Source: Scatophagus argus (Eukaryota; Chordata; Actinopteri; Scatophagidae). Taken from it: DNA of 64,000 nucleotides. The stretch's first letter is position 1. Each line of letters begins with the position of its first letter. Positions 12,179-23,752 of the stretch are shown here, one piece after another. The notes under the pieces were generated by a model. It was given only the letters and a program-made list of their open reading frames with translations, was not told the DNA's origin and did no database searches. A program made the position numbers and the translations under genes. The stretch spans positions 16,085,950 through 16,149,949 of the forward strand of contig NC_058502.1 in NCBI RefSeq assembly GCF_020382885.2, in the 5' to 3' direction.

Positions 12179-15100
12179 ATGGAACTAACGTTAAAGAGTT
12201 TTCCCCTGAAGGTAGCAAAAATTCCATGGAGGAATAATAACCTCAGTACTCTGCATACAGACCCTCCTCTGTCTGAACAAGGAGAGACCATTATTGGAAT
12301 TTACCTGTTAGTGCTGGGTAAGTCAACCATTATATACTGGAAAATAGTAAAACTTGTAGTATAAAGTTTTCATGCTGTACTCTGTATGCTGTGGGGTAGT
12401 CGTACTGTAGTAAAGTAAAGTAGTTTTGAGAAGCAGGGGCTGAATTATTTAGAACGCAAATGTCATCCAAATTATCCAGTGTGCATAACAGTACTGAAAA
12501 GCACCCCAGACAAATGTTAAGGAAATGGCACATATGAACCACTGACAAAATGCATGAAATATTTCCCCCTTGTTTCAGACTCTCACAAATTGCTATAATC
12601 AGTGACACCTTATTTAAAGCTTAACATCAAAACAACTGGGGCTCTTCTGGTTTTCACAGGTCAAGTGGTCCACATCAATAATGTTGAGGAATTTTATATA
12701 ACACAGAGAATGAGGGATTCTCTTGGCTGTAATTTACTACAGAGTGAAATGATTTAACTCTAATGCTGTGTTAGTCTCTGTTCTAGTTTTATTTTCCTTA
12801 CTTACATCTATATTTCAGCAACAGACACAGTCCCATGAGCATTGCTATACTCTACTATGTTGTCTTCTCTACTCTGCCATAGTACTCTACTTCCCTCCAC
12901 TCTTCTACACTGTGTGCTACTCTGCTCTGTTTTACTATGCTGTACTATACTATATACACAATATTCTGCTGTATTGACTCTACTTTGCACCTTATTATGC
13001 ACTATAATATAATCTAATCTACTCTAAATTTTATTACTAAGATACGGTATGCAATACTAGATAGACAGATCGATAGATCGATAGATAGATAGATGTGACA
13101 CTATTGTATGTGGCACTGCGCTATGAACTATACAAAACTATGCAATGCTGCACACTTGCCTTCTCTACTCTGCTCTATACTATATTGTTAAGATATTCAA
13201 AAGGAGGACCGTTATACTATACAACTCAGTTCTGTTCTACTCTGCTCTACTGTACTCTACTATTCTATACTGTACTATACAAATATGCGTTTCACTAGAT
13301 ATTCACTGACTATTTTGGATGTTGTCTCTCTGTAGGATGGCTGTCCTGGTTTGGAAACAGTTTAGTGATATTTGTCCTGTACAGACAGAGGACCTCACTC
13401 CAGGCAACAGATTTCCTCACTTTAAATCTTGCCATCTCTGATGCAAGCATCTCCGTGTTTGGCTACTCCAGAGGAATCCTAGAAATCTTCAACATCTTCA
13501 AGGATGATGGGTATTTGATCACCTGGATCTGGACCTGCCAGGTAAAAGCCACACTAAGGCAATTCTTGATTTAAAAGAGTTACATTTAAAGATTTGTTTG
13601 TTTCTACTCTATATTCTTCATATGTCGAATTCCCCAGCAAATCATAACTTTTGGTACATTATGCAGCACAAAAAATTTGTCAAAGACAGGAATGTTGGTT
13701 TGAAACAAGCTGAATGTGATGATTGTGCAGAAAAAGACAACAAAAAAAACATTTGCATGCGTCTTCTCTCTCTGGCCAATCAGAATTTAATGAAGTACAT
13801 TAAAGGAATCTGTGGAAGTCTTACAGTACAGTGAGTATTTGTGTGAGTGTGTGTGTGTGTATGTGCAAGGGATTATGCTAGTGGCCATGTGGGCTGGAGG
13901 TTAAATCTGTAATAAGATTACCACTGTGGAGGCCTTTAAATGGGGAAAACTCTTCTAGCAGCGTGGCACCTGTCAACAGCCAAAACAGGAAACAAATAGA
14001 AACCACAGGGAGGACATTTGTTGCATAATTTAACCACATGTTTTTATTTCAAACTTTATGTTAAGTTGTAAGACGTGGCTGTGTCTGATTTCTGAGATGT
14101 ACTGTTCATTTCTGGGTTTCCTCCCTCTGCAGCCTCAGCTTGAATTGAAATAGTTGACATATTTTACCTTGGAATTCATCCAGGGTATTTTTGTTGCTCA
14201 AGGCTAGCCATGGTAGAAACCGTGATATCCACGCTGCAGCGAGTGAACAAAAACAAGCTGGTGAAACCAGAACACTTTCAGTCTTAGAAGCGTAAACCTG
14301 AAAATCTGAGTGTGAGAGACACAGTAAACAGAGATCTGCTGCTCTTAGGCTTCAGCACAGCCATTGAGATGACCTCATTTCTCAGACATCCAATCTCAGG
14401 TTTTCAGGTGAAGGAGAAATATTGTGATAGCAGCACACCCCTCTCATTTCACCTTCCCCTGAGAGAAGTGGGTTGAGTGTCACAAATAAATAAGAAGAAA
14501 AGTAAGAAGTGACAGAAACTGAGCAGGGAAGTAACAGCAAGGTGAATGAGACAGGCATGTGAGAAGCCTTAGCAGACTACTGCATGGAGCATGATGGGGC
14601 ATGAACAGCTGCAAGCCGGGCCAGATCCCTGTGTTTTGCACCCTACGGAACAGGGTATTATTGAATATGGTAGAGCCTTACGGAACCCTTTGATGTTTCA
14701 AAGGGGAATACAGGGAAAGGATTGTCAAAGTGGTCTACGAGAAATATAAAAATTTTAAGAAAGACTTTTTGTATGATCCAAAATTCACAGCATCTTTTCT
14801 TATGAGCTAATGCAGATACAGAAGTAAAACACAGGTATGGTATTAATGCACCTGGTTTTAAATTCTTATAGCAACAGAGAATGCACAATAGACTAATGCT
14901 GAATTAAAATCATACTGGTCTAGACGTTGACTGTCCAGTAATGTGAGGGTGAAAAAAAACGTGACGATGACTGTCTGTAATAGGATTAGGACTAAGGAAG
15001 ATCAAGAAAGTAATCAGTGAGAGACCTTAGCTGATCCATGTCACCTGGAAATGGCACAGTGGGGAGCTGGGTGTAGCACAGTTGGAACCAGACTGAAACA

Positions 15101-17794
15101 CAGTCACATAATTCCCTTTAACAAGAGCTGTGATTAAAAGATAATCTTCCCAAACAATACACTGAACACTAAAAGACTTCACGGTTTAATTCATTTGGAA
15201 GTCTTTGAACTTTTTTCTGCACCATATCTTTGTGGATATCATGTGAAAGTCTAATAACAGCTATAATTAAAGTTTTCATTTTCATTTCCCAATGCTGATC
15301 CTGCAAGTTAGAAAGCCTACAGCCCGCGTCACGGGAAATGCCCTGGGACTGGAGCATGCTGGCAAAAAAGGCAGGAAGGGCTCTTCATCTGTAGCGTCTC
15401 TATCTGATCAAATCCAAAGCAAAACAAACTCAGCAGACAAAGGTCTGGAAAAATTAGGCAGGCACTATATCTACGCCCTGAGGCTTCAATGATCACTCAA
15501 AGACATTTTGAAGATGTGATGTCATGATACAGCAAGCACTCTCTTTGTCTTCTTCCAGGTAGACGGTTTCTTCACCTTGCTCTTCGGCCTTGCAAGCATC
15601 AACACCTTGACAGTTATCAGCATCACCAGATACATCAAGGGATGCCACCCAAACAAAGGTCAGAGCTAACCTCCCTGAATTCAAGAGAGAAAAACGTGAA
15701 AAAAGTTTCAGACCCGCGACTCCGCCTGCCTCACATTCCAGCAGTTCTTATCTGACACAGAAGTGTGTTTTTCAGTGCTAATGAAACCTTATTACCAACT
15801 TCAGCTGTGGAAAATACTACCACTTGTCTGCAGCAATTTCATTTACATTTTGCCAACATGTCATTAAGTTAATTTGAGGTGACATTTTCTATTTTGGGGT
15901 GTAACTGACGCTGAAGAATGTCTTAATTATACAGAAATTAGGCTGAGCCTCTGCCGTCAGCATGGGGTAAGAGTTTTTACTGTGTTTGCGGTTGTTCATA
16001 AAACACATGCGGCATATTCGTGGTTAAACTAGGAACACTGGCAGTACAACTACTGCAAACAAATACTGATATAAATCAGAAAATCGGCTAAATGTAACAT
16101 GATTTTAGGTCTAAATAAAATTAATTTAAGTTTATTGATCACAAATTTTTGGCACTGACCGCATCAGGTTATCTAGGTTTTGGATGGAAACAGCAATTCT
16201 CAGTAAATATGAGGCACATATCAACACTAGGAGAGAGAAATATATATATCAAACAAAACAAGTTAAAATAGCTCAAAAATATCATATTACATATGCAATA
16301 TATATTATCTCAGCTTAGGAAAACAGAGTAACCTATACCAACATTGACACAGTATTGTCGGCCCTTTCTCATTAACTGAACTGCACTTCTATATTGTATG
16401 GTATTCATATAAGATATTCAAAGCGCTACTCTGAAACAGAGCAGACCGATTGATTTTCTTTCTCCTCCTGAATACAAAGTTATGTGTACTTTGTCAACAG
16501 AGGTTCTTTTCAGTTGCAAATGTGTACAAAGGCTGTTAATGTAAGAAAAGACCTCATTGTTCAATAAATGTCACAATCTTGACATTCATAACAAGTCAAG
16601 AATGCTGCATCTTGTAGTGCCCCTCACTTTTCCTGTCCTGTTCTCGCCAAAGTCATAACATTTGAACTTTCAGACTGCAGTCATTCTGTTCCATAACATT
16701 GTTCCATAATGTTGTATTCATGTTACATTTTCTTGTGTGTTTTCACAGCTTACTGTATCAGCACGAACACTATTGCCGTATCCCTCATCTGCATTTGGAC
16801 TGGAGCGATGTTTTGGTCTGTCGCCCCACTGCTGGGCTGGGGCAGCTACACAGGTCTGTTCTCACACACTAAACTAACAAAAGGAATATCTGACTTTATT
16901 TTAAAAGCCTTGATCTGAACCCTGTGTTTAATGGTCCTTAGATCGAGGTTATGGCACCTGTGAGGTGGACTGGTCCAAAGCCAATTACTCCACCATCTAC
17001 AAGTCCTACATCATCTCCATCCTCATCTTCTGCTTCTTCATCCCTGTGATGATCATGCTCTTCTCCTACATCTCCATCATCAACACAGTGAAAAGCACTA
17101 ACATTATGTCAGCCGATGGCTTTCTCACCGCCCGCCAAAGGAAGGTGGAGAGAGATGTCACACGGGTAGGCAAACTAGAAAAAAAAAAATCAACTTGGTT
17201 TCTACAGTTTTTCTCGTAAACAGACTTGATTTGAGTAAAATAAAACTCTTTAAAGTGCTGCTTAAAAGGACACTGTTTGTAATAAACCGGTTCTGGCAAT
17301 TATTCCCTCATGTTCCTCTCTAGATTTCCATTGTGATCTGCACAGCTTTCATCATGGCCTGGTCGCCATATGCAGTGGTGTCTATGTGGTCAGCCTGGGG
17401 TTTTCATGTGCCAAGCACAACCAGCATCATCACCCGTCTCTTTGCTAAGTCTGCCAGCTTCTACAACCCGCTCATCTACTTCGGCATGAGCTCTAAGTTT
17501 CGCAGTGACGTCTCTGTGCTGCTGCCGTGCACACGAGAGCACAGGGAGGTGGTGCGTCTGCAACACTTTAAAAACATCAAACCCAAGGCTGAGGCTACGC
17601 CCCTACCTGCATCACTTCCTGTCCAGAAGATGGAGGAGAAATATGCCGCGGGAGAGCTGAACCAGTCCAATCCTGACAGCGACTCGGGGGTGAACAGCCC
17701 TCCTGAGACTCCTCCATCTGACACGCAGGAGGTCTTCCACATCAACGTGCCCTCACACATTGAAACATCAGAGTACTGGTGTGACAGGCTCTGA
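12179..17794 (+). CDS. Neuropsin-group (Opn5-related) opsin, six exons, 414 aa
   Basis: Retinal-binding light-sensing GPCR of the cell membrane. Exons: 12179-12317, 13336-13541, 15559-15658, 16749-16853, 16942-17165 and 17324-17794; all introns are GT..AG and phases agree. Visible features are an N-glycosylation site at N21, TM1 with GN at the exon 1/2 join, the disulfide pair C114 and C190, TRY at 138-140 (DRY equivalent), WSPY in TM6 (271-274), retinal lysine K300 in LFAKSASFYNPLIYF, and NPLIY at 306-310. Segment PYAVVSMWSAWG closely resembles OPN5. D117 and D184 align with bovine positions 113 and 181. The roughly 83-residue tail is rich in Ser, Pro and acidic residues and ends SEYWCDRL. 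The start is the first ATG in the exon that supplies TM1. Teleosts have several Opn5-like paralogues (opn5, opn6, opn8, opn9); I cannot say which this is. Confidence 0.88.
12845..13290. repeat. Degenerate TACTC/TACTA-rich satellite-like tract
   Basis: Dozens of imperfect units such as CTACTCTGC, TACTCTACT and ACTATACTAT are scattered over about 450 bp of the first opsin intron. A GATA/GATC stretch (13060-13093) and short non-repeat spacers interrupt them. Units vary and no fixed period is obvious by eye. The tract ends about 50 bp before the exon 2 acceptor. Confidence 0.65.
13060..13093. repeat. GATA/GATC microsatellite
   Basis: Tandem GATA-type tetramers with GATC variants, embedded in the TACT-rich tract. 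Confidence 0.8.
13542..15558 (+). other. Opsin intron 2
   Basis: About 2 kb between the TM2-TM3 exons. It holds a short TG run (13841-13862); no other exon or RNA gene was recognised. Confidence 0.6.
15659..16748 (+). other. Opsin intron 3
   Basis: About 1.1 kb of AT-rich sequence with no recognised element. Confidence 0.6.
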
Positions 17795-17893
17795 AGAACT
17801 TTAATGAATGCTTGAAATACATGGGAGATTGAGAGTATTTTTGTATTTTTTGGTCTTACCCATGTTTAATGAACTGTATGAGTAACCAATGTT

Positions 17894-17899
17894 AATAAA
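17894..17899 (+). terminator. Poly(A) signal of the opsin gene
   Basis: AATAAA about 100 bp after the opsin stop codon. This implies a short 3' UTR ending near 17920. Confidence 0.65.
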
Positions 17900-18759
17900 T
17901 TATTTTCTGAATCTCATGTGGAATTTCACACCTGTTCATTTCAAACTGTTACAAAGGCTGTTTTAGTGGTCATTCAATCCAAACCAGCAATCCAGCCAAA
18001 TACAGGATGGAGCAACCCTTAACTGATCTGCCTGAATCTTCCCACAATATCTCCAGCCGATGTAATGTGCACTCAATAACAAAGCAAGGTAAGGGATCCA
18101 CGATAGCATCTGGAAACACTGAACTGTCCTCAACTCAAGTGAAGCATGAAATGGCACAAAATTCTGCCATTTCTCCTTGCTGTCCCTGAAGGGACTCGTG
18201 CCATTAGATCTCCCACATACGCCACATTCCATAAGAGATGCACACCTTGTTAAATCTGTCTGTAGAAATGTGTCATTTTACATATCTACTCAATGAAGCG
18301 ACATCATGTCAGTCAAACAAAATCTGGTTGGAGCAAAGGTTTTCATTGAGAAAAGCTTCCTTCCTTTTTGTGTTTATCTTTACAGAAAAACTAAAAAACT
18401 CTCGCATGGTTCTTGGATGTCTTGGATTGGAGATTTTTATGTTGACAAGCTTTCAAACTAGTGGGACAGTTGAACGAGAAATGAACAACCCTGAAACAGC
18501 ACCTGAGATTTTTATTTCTAGCAACATCAATGTGCAATTACTTGGGCCATGAAAGTTTAATCTGTCGTAAAGTTCCCAGCATGGTTTCTGGATTTCTGCA
18601 AGGACCATAATCACACGCACAATGAACTCTTTAACAGCAGCCATTAAGACCTCAGAATCAAAATGGCAATCGGCTTCAGCATAACCATCCATACAGTGCA
18701 TAGCAGCAGCTTGTGTGCCACTTTGCATAAACAAACTGTTAGAGTAGCTGAAGTTGACT

Positions 18760-18789
18760 CTGTGTGTGTGTGTGTGTGAGAGAGAGAGA
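18760..18789. repeat. (TG)n(GA)n microsatellite
   Basis: A TG run passing directly into a GA run. Confidence 0.9.
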
Positions 18790-18870
18790 CAACAGACACA
18801 CAAATCACAGAGACAATGGATGTGACTTGAAGTGTCTATTTCTCAGGCAGGTGTTGTTTGGGTTTTTGTT

Positions 18871-18892
18871 GGAGGAGGAGGAGGAGGAGGAG
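18871..18892. repeat. (GGA)n purine run
   Basis: Seven GGA triplets upstream of the probable vit promoter. Homopurine mirror tracts of this kind can adopt unusual DNA structures. Confidence 0.85.
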
Positions 18893-18989
18893 TGATTGCT
18901 CTGGTGAGAGTTGACACACTCTCAGTCAGATGAGGAGATGAGCGAGTTGAAGAACACAGAACTAGACACATAGCTCGCTTTTCCTCCCT

Positions 18990-19431
18990 TCTCTTTGCAC
19001 ATATAAAAACATATATGCTGGCTTCCTCTGCGCTAAAGCAAAACAAGCAAACAAACGAACAAAAACATATCAAACAAACAAACAAACAAAAAAGTGGGAT
19101 GCTTGCAGTGTTTTGCTGCTGGTTGCCAGGTCTCTGCATCCTCCCCTGATAGCCCCGGGTTACTGATCTTCTTCTGCCTGGATGAAGAGCTGGGAGCCTG
19201 AAGTGGGACGGGCAAAGAGGGGAAACTCTGGCCCCGTCCCGCTCTCCACTTTTAATGAGCGCTCCGATCATGCAGGAGTAAAAGTCCAGGTGGAGCAGTT
19301 CAGCGCTCGCACACACGCCCGCTCCTCCACAGTTGCCTCTCAATGAAAGAGTGAGGATTTGGCAAAAGAAAAAAAAAACTACGCAGGGAAATACTTTTTG
19401 TAACGCCTGGAGGACTGGTTAGACTTCTCAG
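18990..19431 (+). promoter_or_regulatory. vit: Probable vit promoter and non-coding first exon
   Basis: The sequence becomes more GC-rich at about 19100-19330. A strong donor CAG|GTAAGT follows 19431, and no coding start that joins vit lies upstream. A TATAAAAA-like motif sits near 19005. I infer a 5' UTR exon ending at 19431, spliced to the exon that starts at 23698 and carries the vit ATG. The transcription start was not located, and the intron would be about 4.3 kb. Confidence 0.45.
19047..19092. repeat. (CAAA)n-like low-complexity run
   Basis: Imperfect CAAA/CAAAC tetramers inside the probable vit 5' region. Confidence 0.8.
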
Positions 19432-22400
19432 GTAAGTTCACCTTCATTGCTCAGCGGAGATGGGCATTTTGACCGCAGAGCTGCAATTCCACTCCACATA
19501 TGAACTCCGAATTTCGTGTTTGCTGCAGCGTGGCGTCAGTGAAATATTCACTTTTCAAGTGATGCGTAATTGTGCGTAATTGATCCCCATCGCGTCCAAA
19601 CAACTTTTAGCACCTTTTACTGATCAGGTCTGTAAGGAATTTTAACCAACACTACACGAGGTTTAGCACTTTTGCTTTTTTGTGAACTGTTTTCTCTTAC
19701 ACCTCAGGACTGGTCCATTTCAGCTGAGCTTGTGAGATTTGACAGGCTGCCTAAAACAACGAACCCCTGCATAAATTCAGTGTTTCTTTTACTTTTTGTT
19801 TGTTTTTCTTAATTTATCTCCCACGCACTCACCCCTTCCTTTTGCTAAGCTAAAGTGAGTATTTTAGTTGAATGAATCCACCGTTTGACGGTCATTCATG
19901 CTGTAGCCTGGGGAAAGTGATTCAGCTTTTTTTTTTCCTGTATATATTTCATAGTTTATTTTCAGGCTAGCCTAATGCTTTACGCTGAAAGGATTCATTG
20001 TGCCAGCAAACTAGAGAATTCTTTAGCTTTGATTTCTTGTACATTGTGTTTGACATTTCTTTGTGTATTCTTCCTGACATCTCAGTATGGTTTGAAGGAG
20101 GCTGATTAAGCCCAGGTGGTCTGTACACAATGTGTCCAGCAGCAGACTGCAAGCTCTGGCTTGCAACGAAGCCGGTGCCAAGAGTAAAGTAATTCAGGCA
20201 GTTCTGTGCTTGATAAACAAATACTGTCCTAGCAGCAGCAGCCCAAAGGACTGCAGAAATGACCTTGCAGAGACATGTTTGCTTTCTTGCGTCTCTGATC
20301 TCTCCGATGCTTCCTTAGTTGGCTTGTTGGTACAACACTTGGCACATCCAACATGCTTACAGTACATTTCTGAAGAATTTCTAGGGATTTAACACTCCCG
20401 GGCAATGGGTGTGTGTAAATGCCGTCTCACTTCAGGCATGCCATCACTCAGGGACACTGTAAAAATGAGTTCAAGACTGGCCACAATATTTAAATAAGCC
20501 TCGGTGCTCGTTGGTACTGACCCTCATTGCATTTACCGCGGTCACCCCAGACAAGGAATGTGGGTGCTGCTGAAACGGAGGAAGACTGAAATGCAGACCT
20601 TGCGTTTTGGCATGAAGCTGCATGGCCCTAAAGTTTACCGTTACTGAGGGAAGAACCTTTTTTGGGTGTGAAATAATAACATTTTCAGTGTATTATCAGT
20701 CAACCTCCAGGTGTGCGACCTCCCCTGTTTTAATATCCCATTGTGTGGCTTTATGTTTATAAAAAAGCACAGACAGCTACTGCACATCCTGTTTGCATTA
20801 TAGCCACAGCATACCTGTGACACTTCTGCCAGGTGTGATGTAGATCCTCCATCCTCCTTTCTGGTGTTTCCCTTCAGGAGCTGAAAACTAAATGTTACCG
20901 CAACAGCAGGCCAAGAGGCTTTGCATAGAAACTCTTGGCCTTGTGTAATCCTAGTTAAGGTTGTTCTGTGCATATAATCCACATTGTATTGCAGTGGGAA
21001 TGTTATCCCCAATTGAAGTGCGATTTAATTCCTCAAACTATGTGACCCGTCTGAGCTGCTGAGTTCGGCAGGCTCTTACGCAGAACCTTTCATCTTTTGC
21101 AGTGTCTGTGAAAGTCACTTTGTTCATTTTTTGTGTTTTTTGTTTCTCTGAGTTAAGTGGGAGTATGTTGGCTGTTGGTTCCTGCAGGAGATGCTGAGTT
21201 TGGTGAAAGCTAAAGCATGATGGCACTGCAGAGGTCAGATGAAGCTGTGCTAATGGCACAACACACTGCTTAATGAAAGTTTAACACAGGTGTATGCAAG
21301 CCACACCACCTACACAGTATGTAACCCTCCCTGTGTGTGATTTAGGGTGGTGGTGAGTGTGAAAACCCTCACATACCATGGCCTCTCCAAAGCATGTGAT
21401 AAGTTATCCCAGATCTCATTCTCTGTTTGTTTATTTTTGATACTTCAGTTGAATGTGCGTGTGTTTGTGTGTAAGAGAGAGAGAGATTGTGTCTCTGCAA
21501 GTCCCCTAGGGATGTATTACCTACTGTACAGGAAACTCCCCACAGCGCGTGTCAAGGGATATCATTTGGCCTGCATTTCATTGCTTGGAGGAGGCATTTA
21601 GAGGCTCACACTGAGAACACAAATTAAGACATCTAAAATTATCGCCTTTTTTGTTTTTGTTTTTGCACGTCATTTTTTTCCCACAGTGATGTGAAGCCTC
21701 TCTCAGGAACAGAGTACCTGAATGAAAGTGTCTTTTGTATTTGTATGATTAAAGGAACTCTACTGCACATTGAGGAACATGGTGTTCACAGTTTAGGTTT
21801 CGTTTAGTTTTGTACTTTTCATTGCTTACTGAAACACACTGACTCACCTCTAATATGCCTCCTGTATTGTAGATGTGCATATCTGTCCCAGCTTGTTCCC
21901 AGCTTCAGCTTTCTTTCCCCGCAAGGACAAATTGTAGTCCTGGCTGTGCAGCAGTGGGATACCTGCCTGTCAAAGCACAACACTGTGGAAAAATCATGTC
22001 AGTGCTCATGAATGTCAGATAAAAACGAGAGAGAGCTGCATTGAGGAAAGTCCTCCATCAGCTGCAGCTACAATCATTGTAACCTTAACATGATGTGTTT
22101 GCGGTGTGTATTAATTCTAAAACTAATCACACACTTAAATACATGAGAAGCACCTCATACACACCGTGTAGAAGCAGTAATGGTGAACCGTGCATGGAAA
22201 CGGCTCATAGAGGTAACATCATTACAGGCCATGCTGTTCACTGGCTTGGTAGGACTGTATTACTTTATTTCAATGTGATGGAGATCCAGCACATGATACT
22301 ATCGTTTAAGTAGGAGATGGTGGTCCACATTTGAGTTTTTAAGGAATAGTTCAATCACTTGGGAAATGCAGAGAGTTAGATGAAAATACTAATATCATAT

Positions 22401-23697
22401 CTGTATATTAAATAAGAAATTGCAGTCCATTTGAATCTGTTTCTGTGGTCATAAGGTATTTCTTTTTTTAAAAAAAAAACATTTGTTTATCTATGGGAGT
22501 TTTGCTAAGAGCAGTTCTCTCTCTTTCAGGAATGCCTTACTTATGGCCTATTTTGGCCACTGAACAGCTCAGTGGTGTAGTAAGAAGTTAAAGGCCTTGT
22601 ACAAAGACACCTCAGCACTTGTACTGAGGAAAGGTCTTTCCCCACTCAGATTTATCCTCCTGGGATCCAGTTGGTGATGTTTTACTCACAAATCTGTTGT
22701 GACATACACGTCAGTCTGAATTGCATCCCATGTGACCCGGCCTCAGGGTCGCTGTATGATCACATGATCTGATTGAACCTGTCGGTGTGTGGCGGCGGTG
22801 ACAGACGTGTCGCCGCTCTCGTGGGAGGTACAGCATTCCTCTGTTAACAGGGATCTGCCCAGTAAGGAGCTCCATGTCACCGGCTCACGGCCAGAGCAGA
22901 GACTGGAGTAGCTCTCATATTTAGTTCATCTTCCAGCCTGTCTAAGACTCTCTGTCCTGGCTCAGACTTTGCTTTTCTTGTTATCAGCAGGGCTATCATT
23001 CTTACAATAGACCTGCAGAGCCTGGAATGATGTCTTGGCTACCATCTTCTGTTTTTGTTAACACGGGCTTCGACTTTGATTTACGTCTTTACATGGGTGT
23101 AACTTCTGAATCTGAATGACAGACACAGAAAGAGATTTTCTGTCTACTGTAAGCAGACTGTATTACAAACCAGGATCCAGCTTGATGTGGTTCTTGGTGT
23201 AAAACAAACAAGCCATCTGATTGAACACAGTTCCCCATTCCTTACACATTAAATTGCATCTGCGTGTGCTCTCTAATTGAATCTGACAGAGGGAGGATCC
23301 TTACATATAGTTGTGCCACACAGTCCAGATGTTCGCTGCAGAGCCTCTGATTGGCAAAGGCTTGCAGCCTTTTGGAACCCAAGTAGTTTGAACAAGAAAC
23401 ATTGACCCACACTGAAATACAATCCAAAAAAGGAAAGTGCATGATTTACAGTAAGTGTTTTCAAAGTGTTTTTGTCCACCGTGGCTTTATAGATGTTAAA
23501 TGAGCTCTGTGTGTCTCTGCAAAGTGTATCTTAGTGGCATGACTTTGCTCTGACTTGACACTACAAGACTCGTGACACCGAAAATGTTAACCAAAGTGTC
23601 CAAAGTTACTTTCAGTGAGTAAGCAGGAAGCAGGAAATGAGTTTCAGAGGATACCAATGAAATTCTGCTGCTTCTCCTCTCTCACTCTCTCTCCAAG
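19432..23697 (+). other. Putative vit intron 1
   Basis: About 4.3 kb bounded by a GTAAGT donor and a pyrimidine-rich tract ending CTCCAAG. It contains a fragment of the dispersed fish repeat at 22337. No coding sequence was recognised. Confidence 0.4.
22337..22430 (+). repeat. Copy D of the dispersed fish repeat, left-end fragment
   Basis: The blocks 'tttttaaggaatagttcaat', 'cttgggaaatgcagagagtt' and 'agatgaaaatactaatatca' follow the left-end order of the family seen at 928 and 10363. It is diverged and truncated. Confidence 0.45.
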
Positions 23698-23752
23698 GTT
23701 GGGAGGTTATACAAGGACATCTGGCTGACCCGCTGAAGAAGCACCACCCATC

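Larger units (their letters stand above)
17900..18989. other. Intergenic sequence between opsin and vit
   Basis: No exon seen. It includes a TG/GA dinucleotide run at 18760-18789 and a (GGA)n run at 18871-18892. Confidence 0.5.

Noticed and set aside
18843..19343. 166-codon minus-strand frame upstream of vit
   Set aside because: It is low-complexity (poly-Pro from GGA repeats, Phe/Leu/Cys runs from CAAA repeats), shows no domain, and lies over the probable vit first exon.
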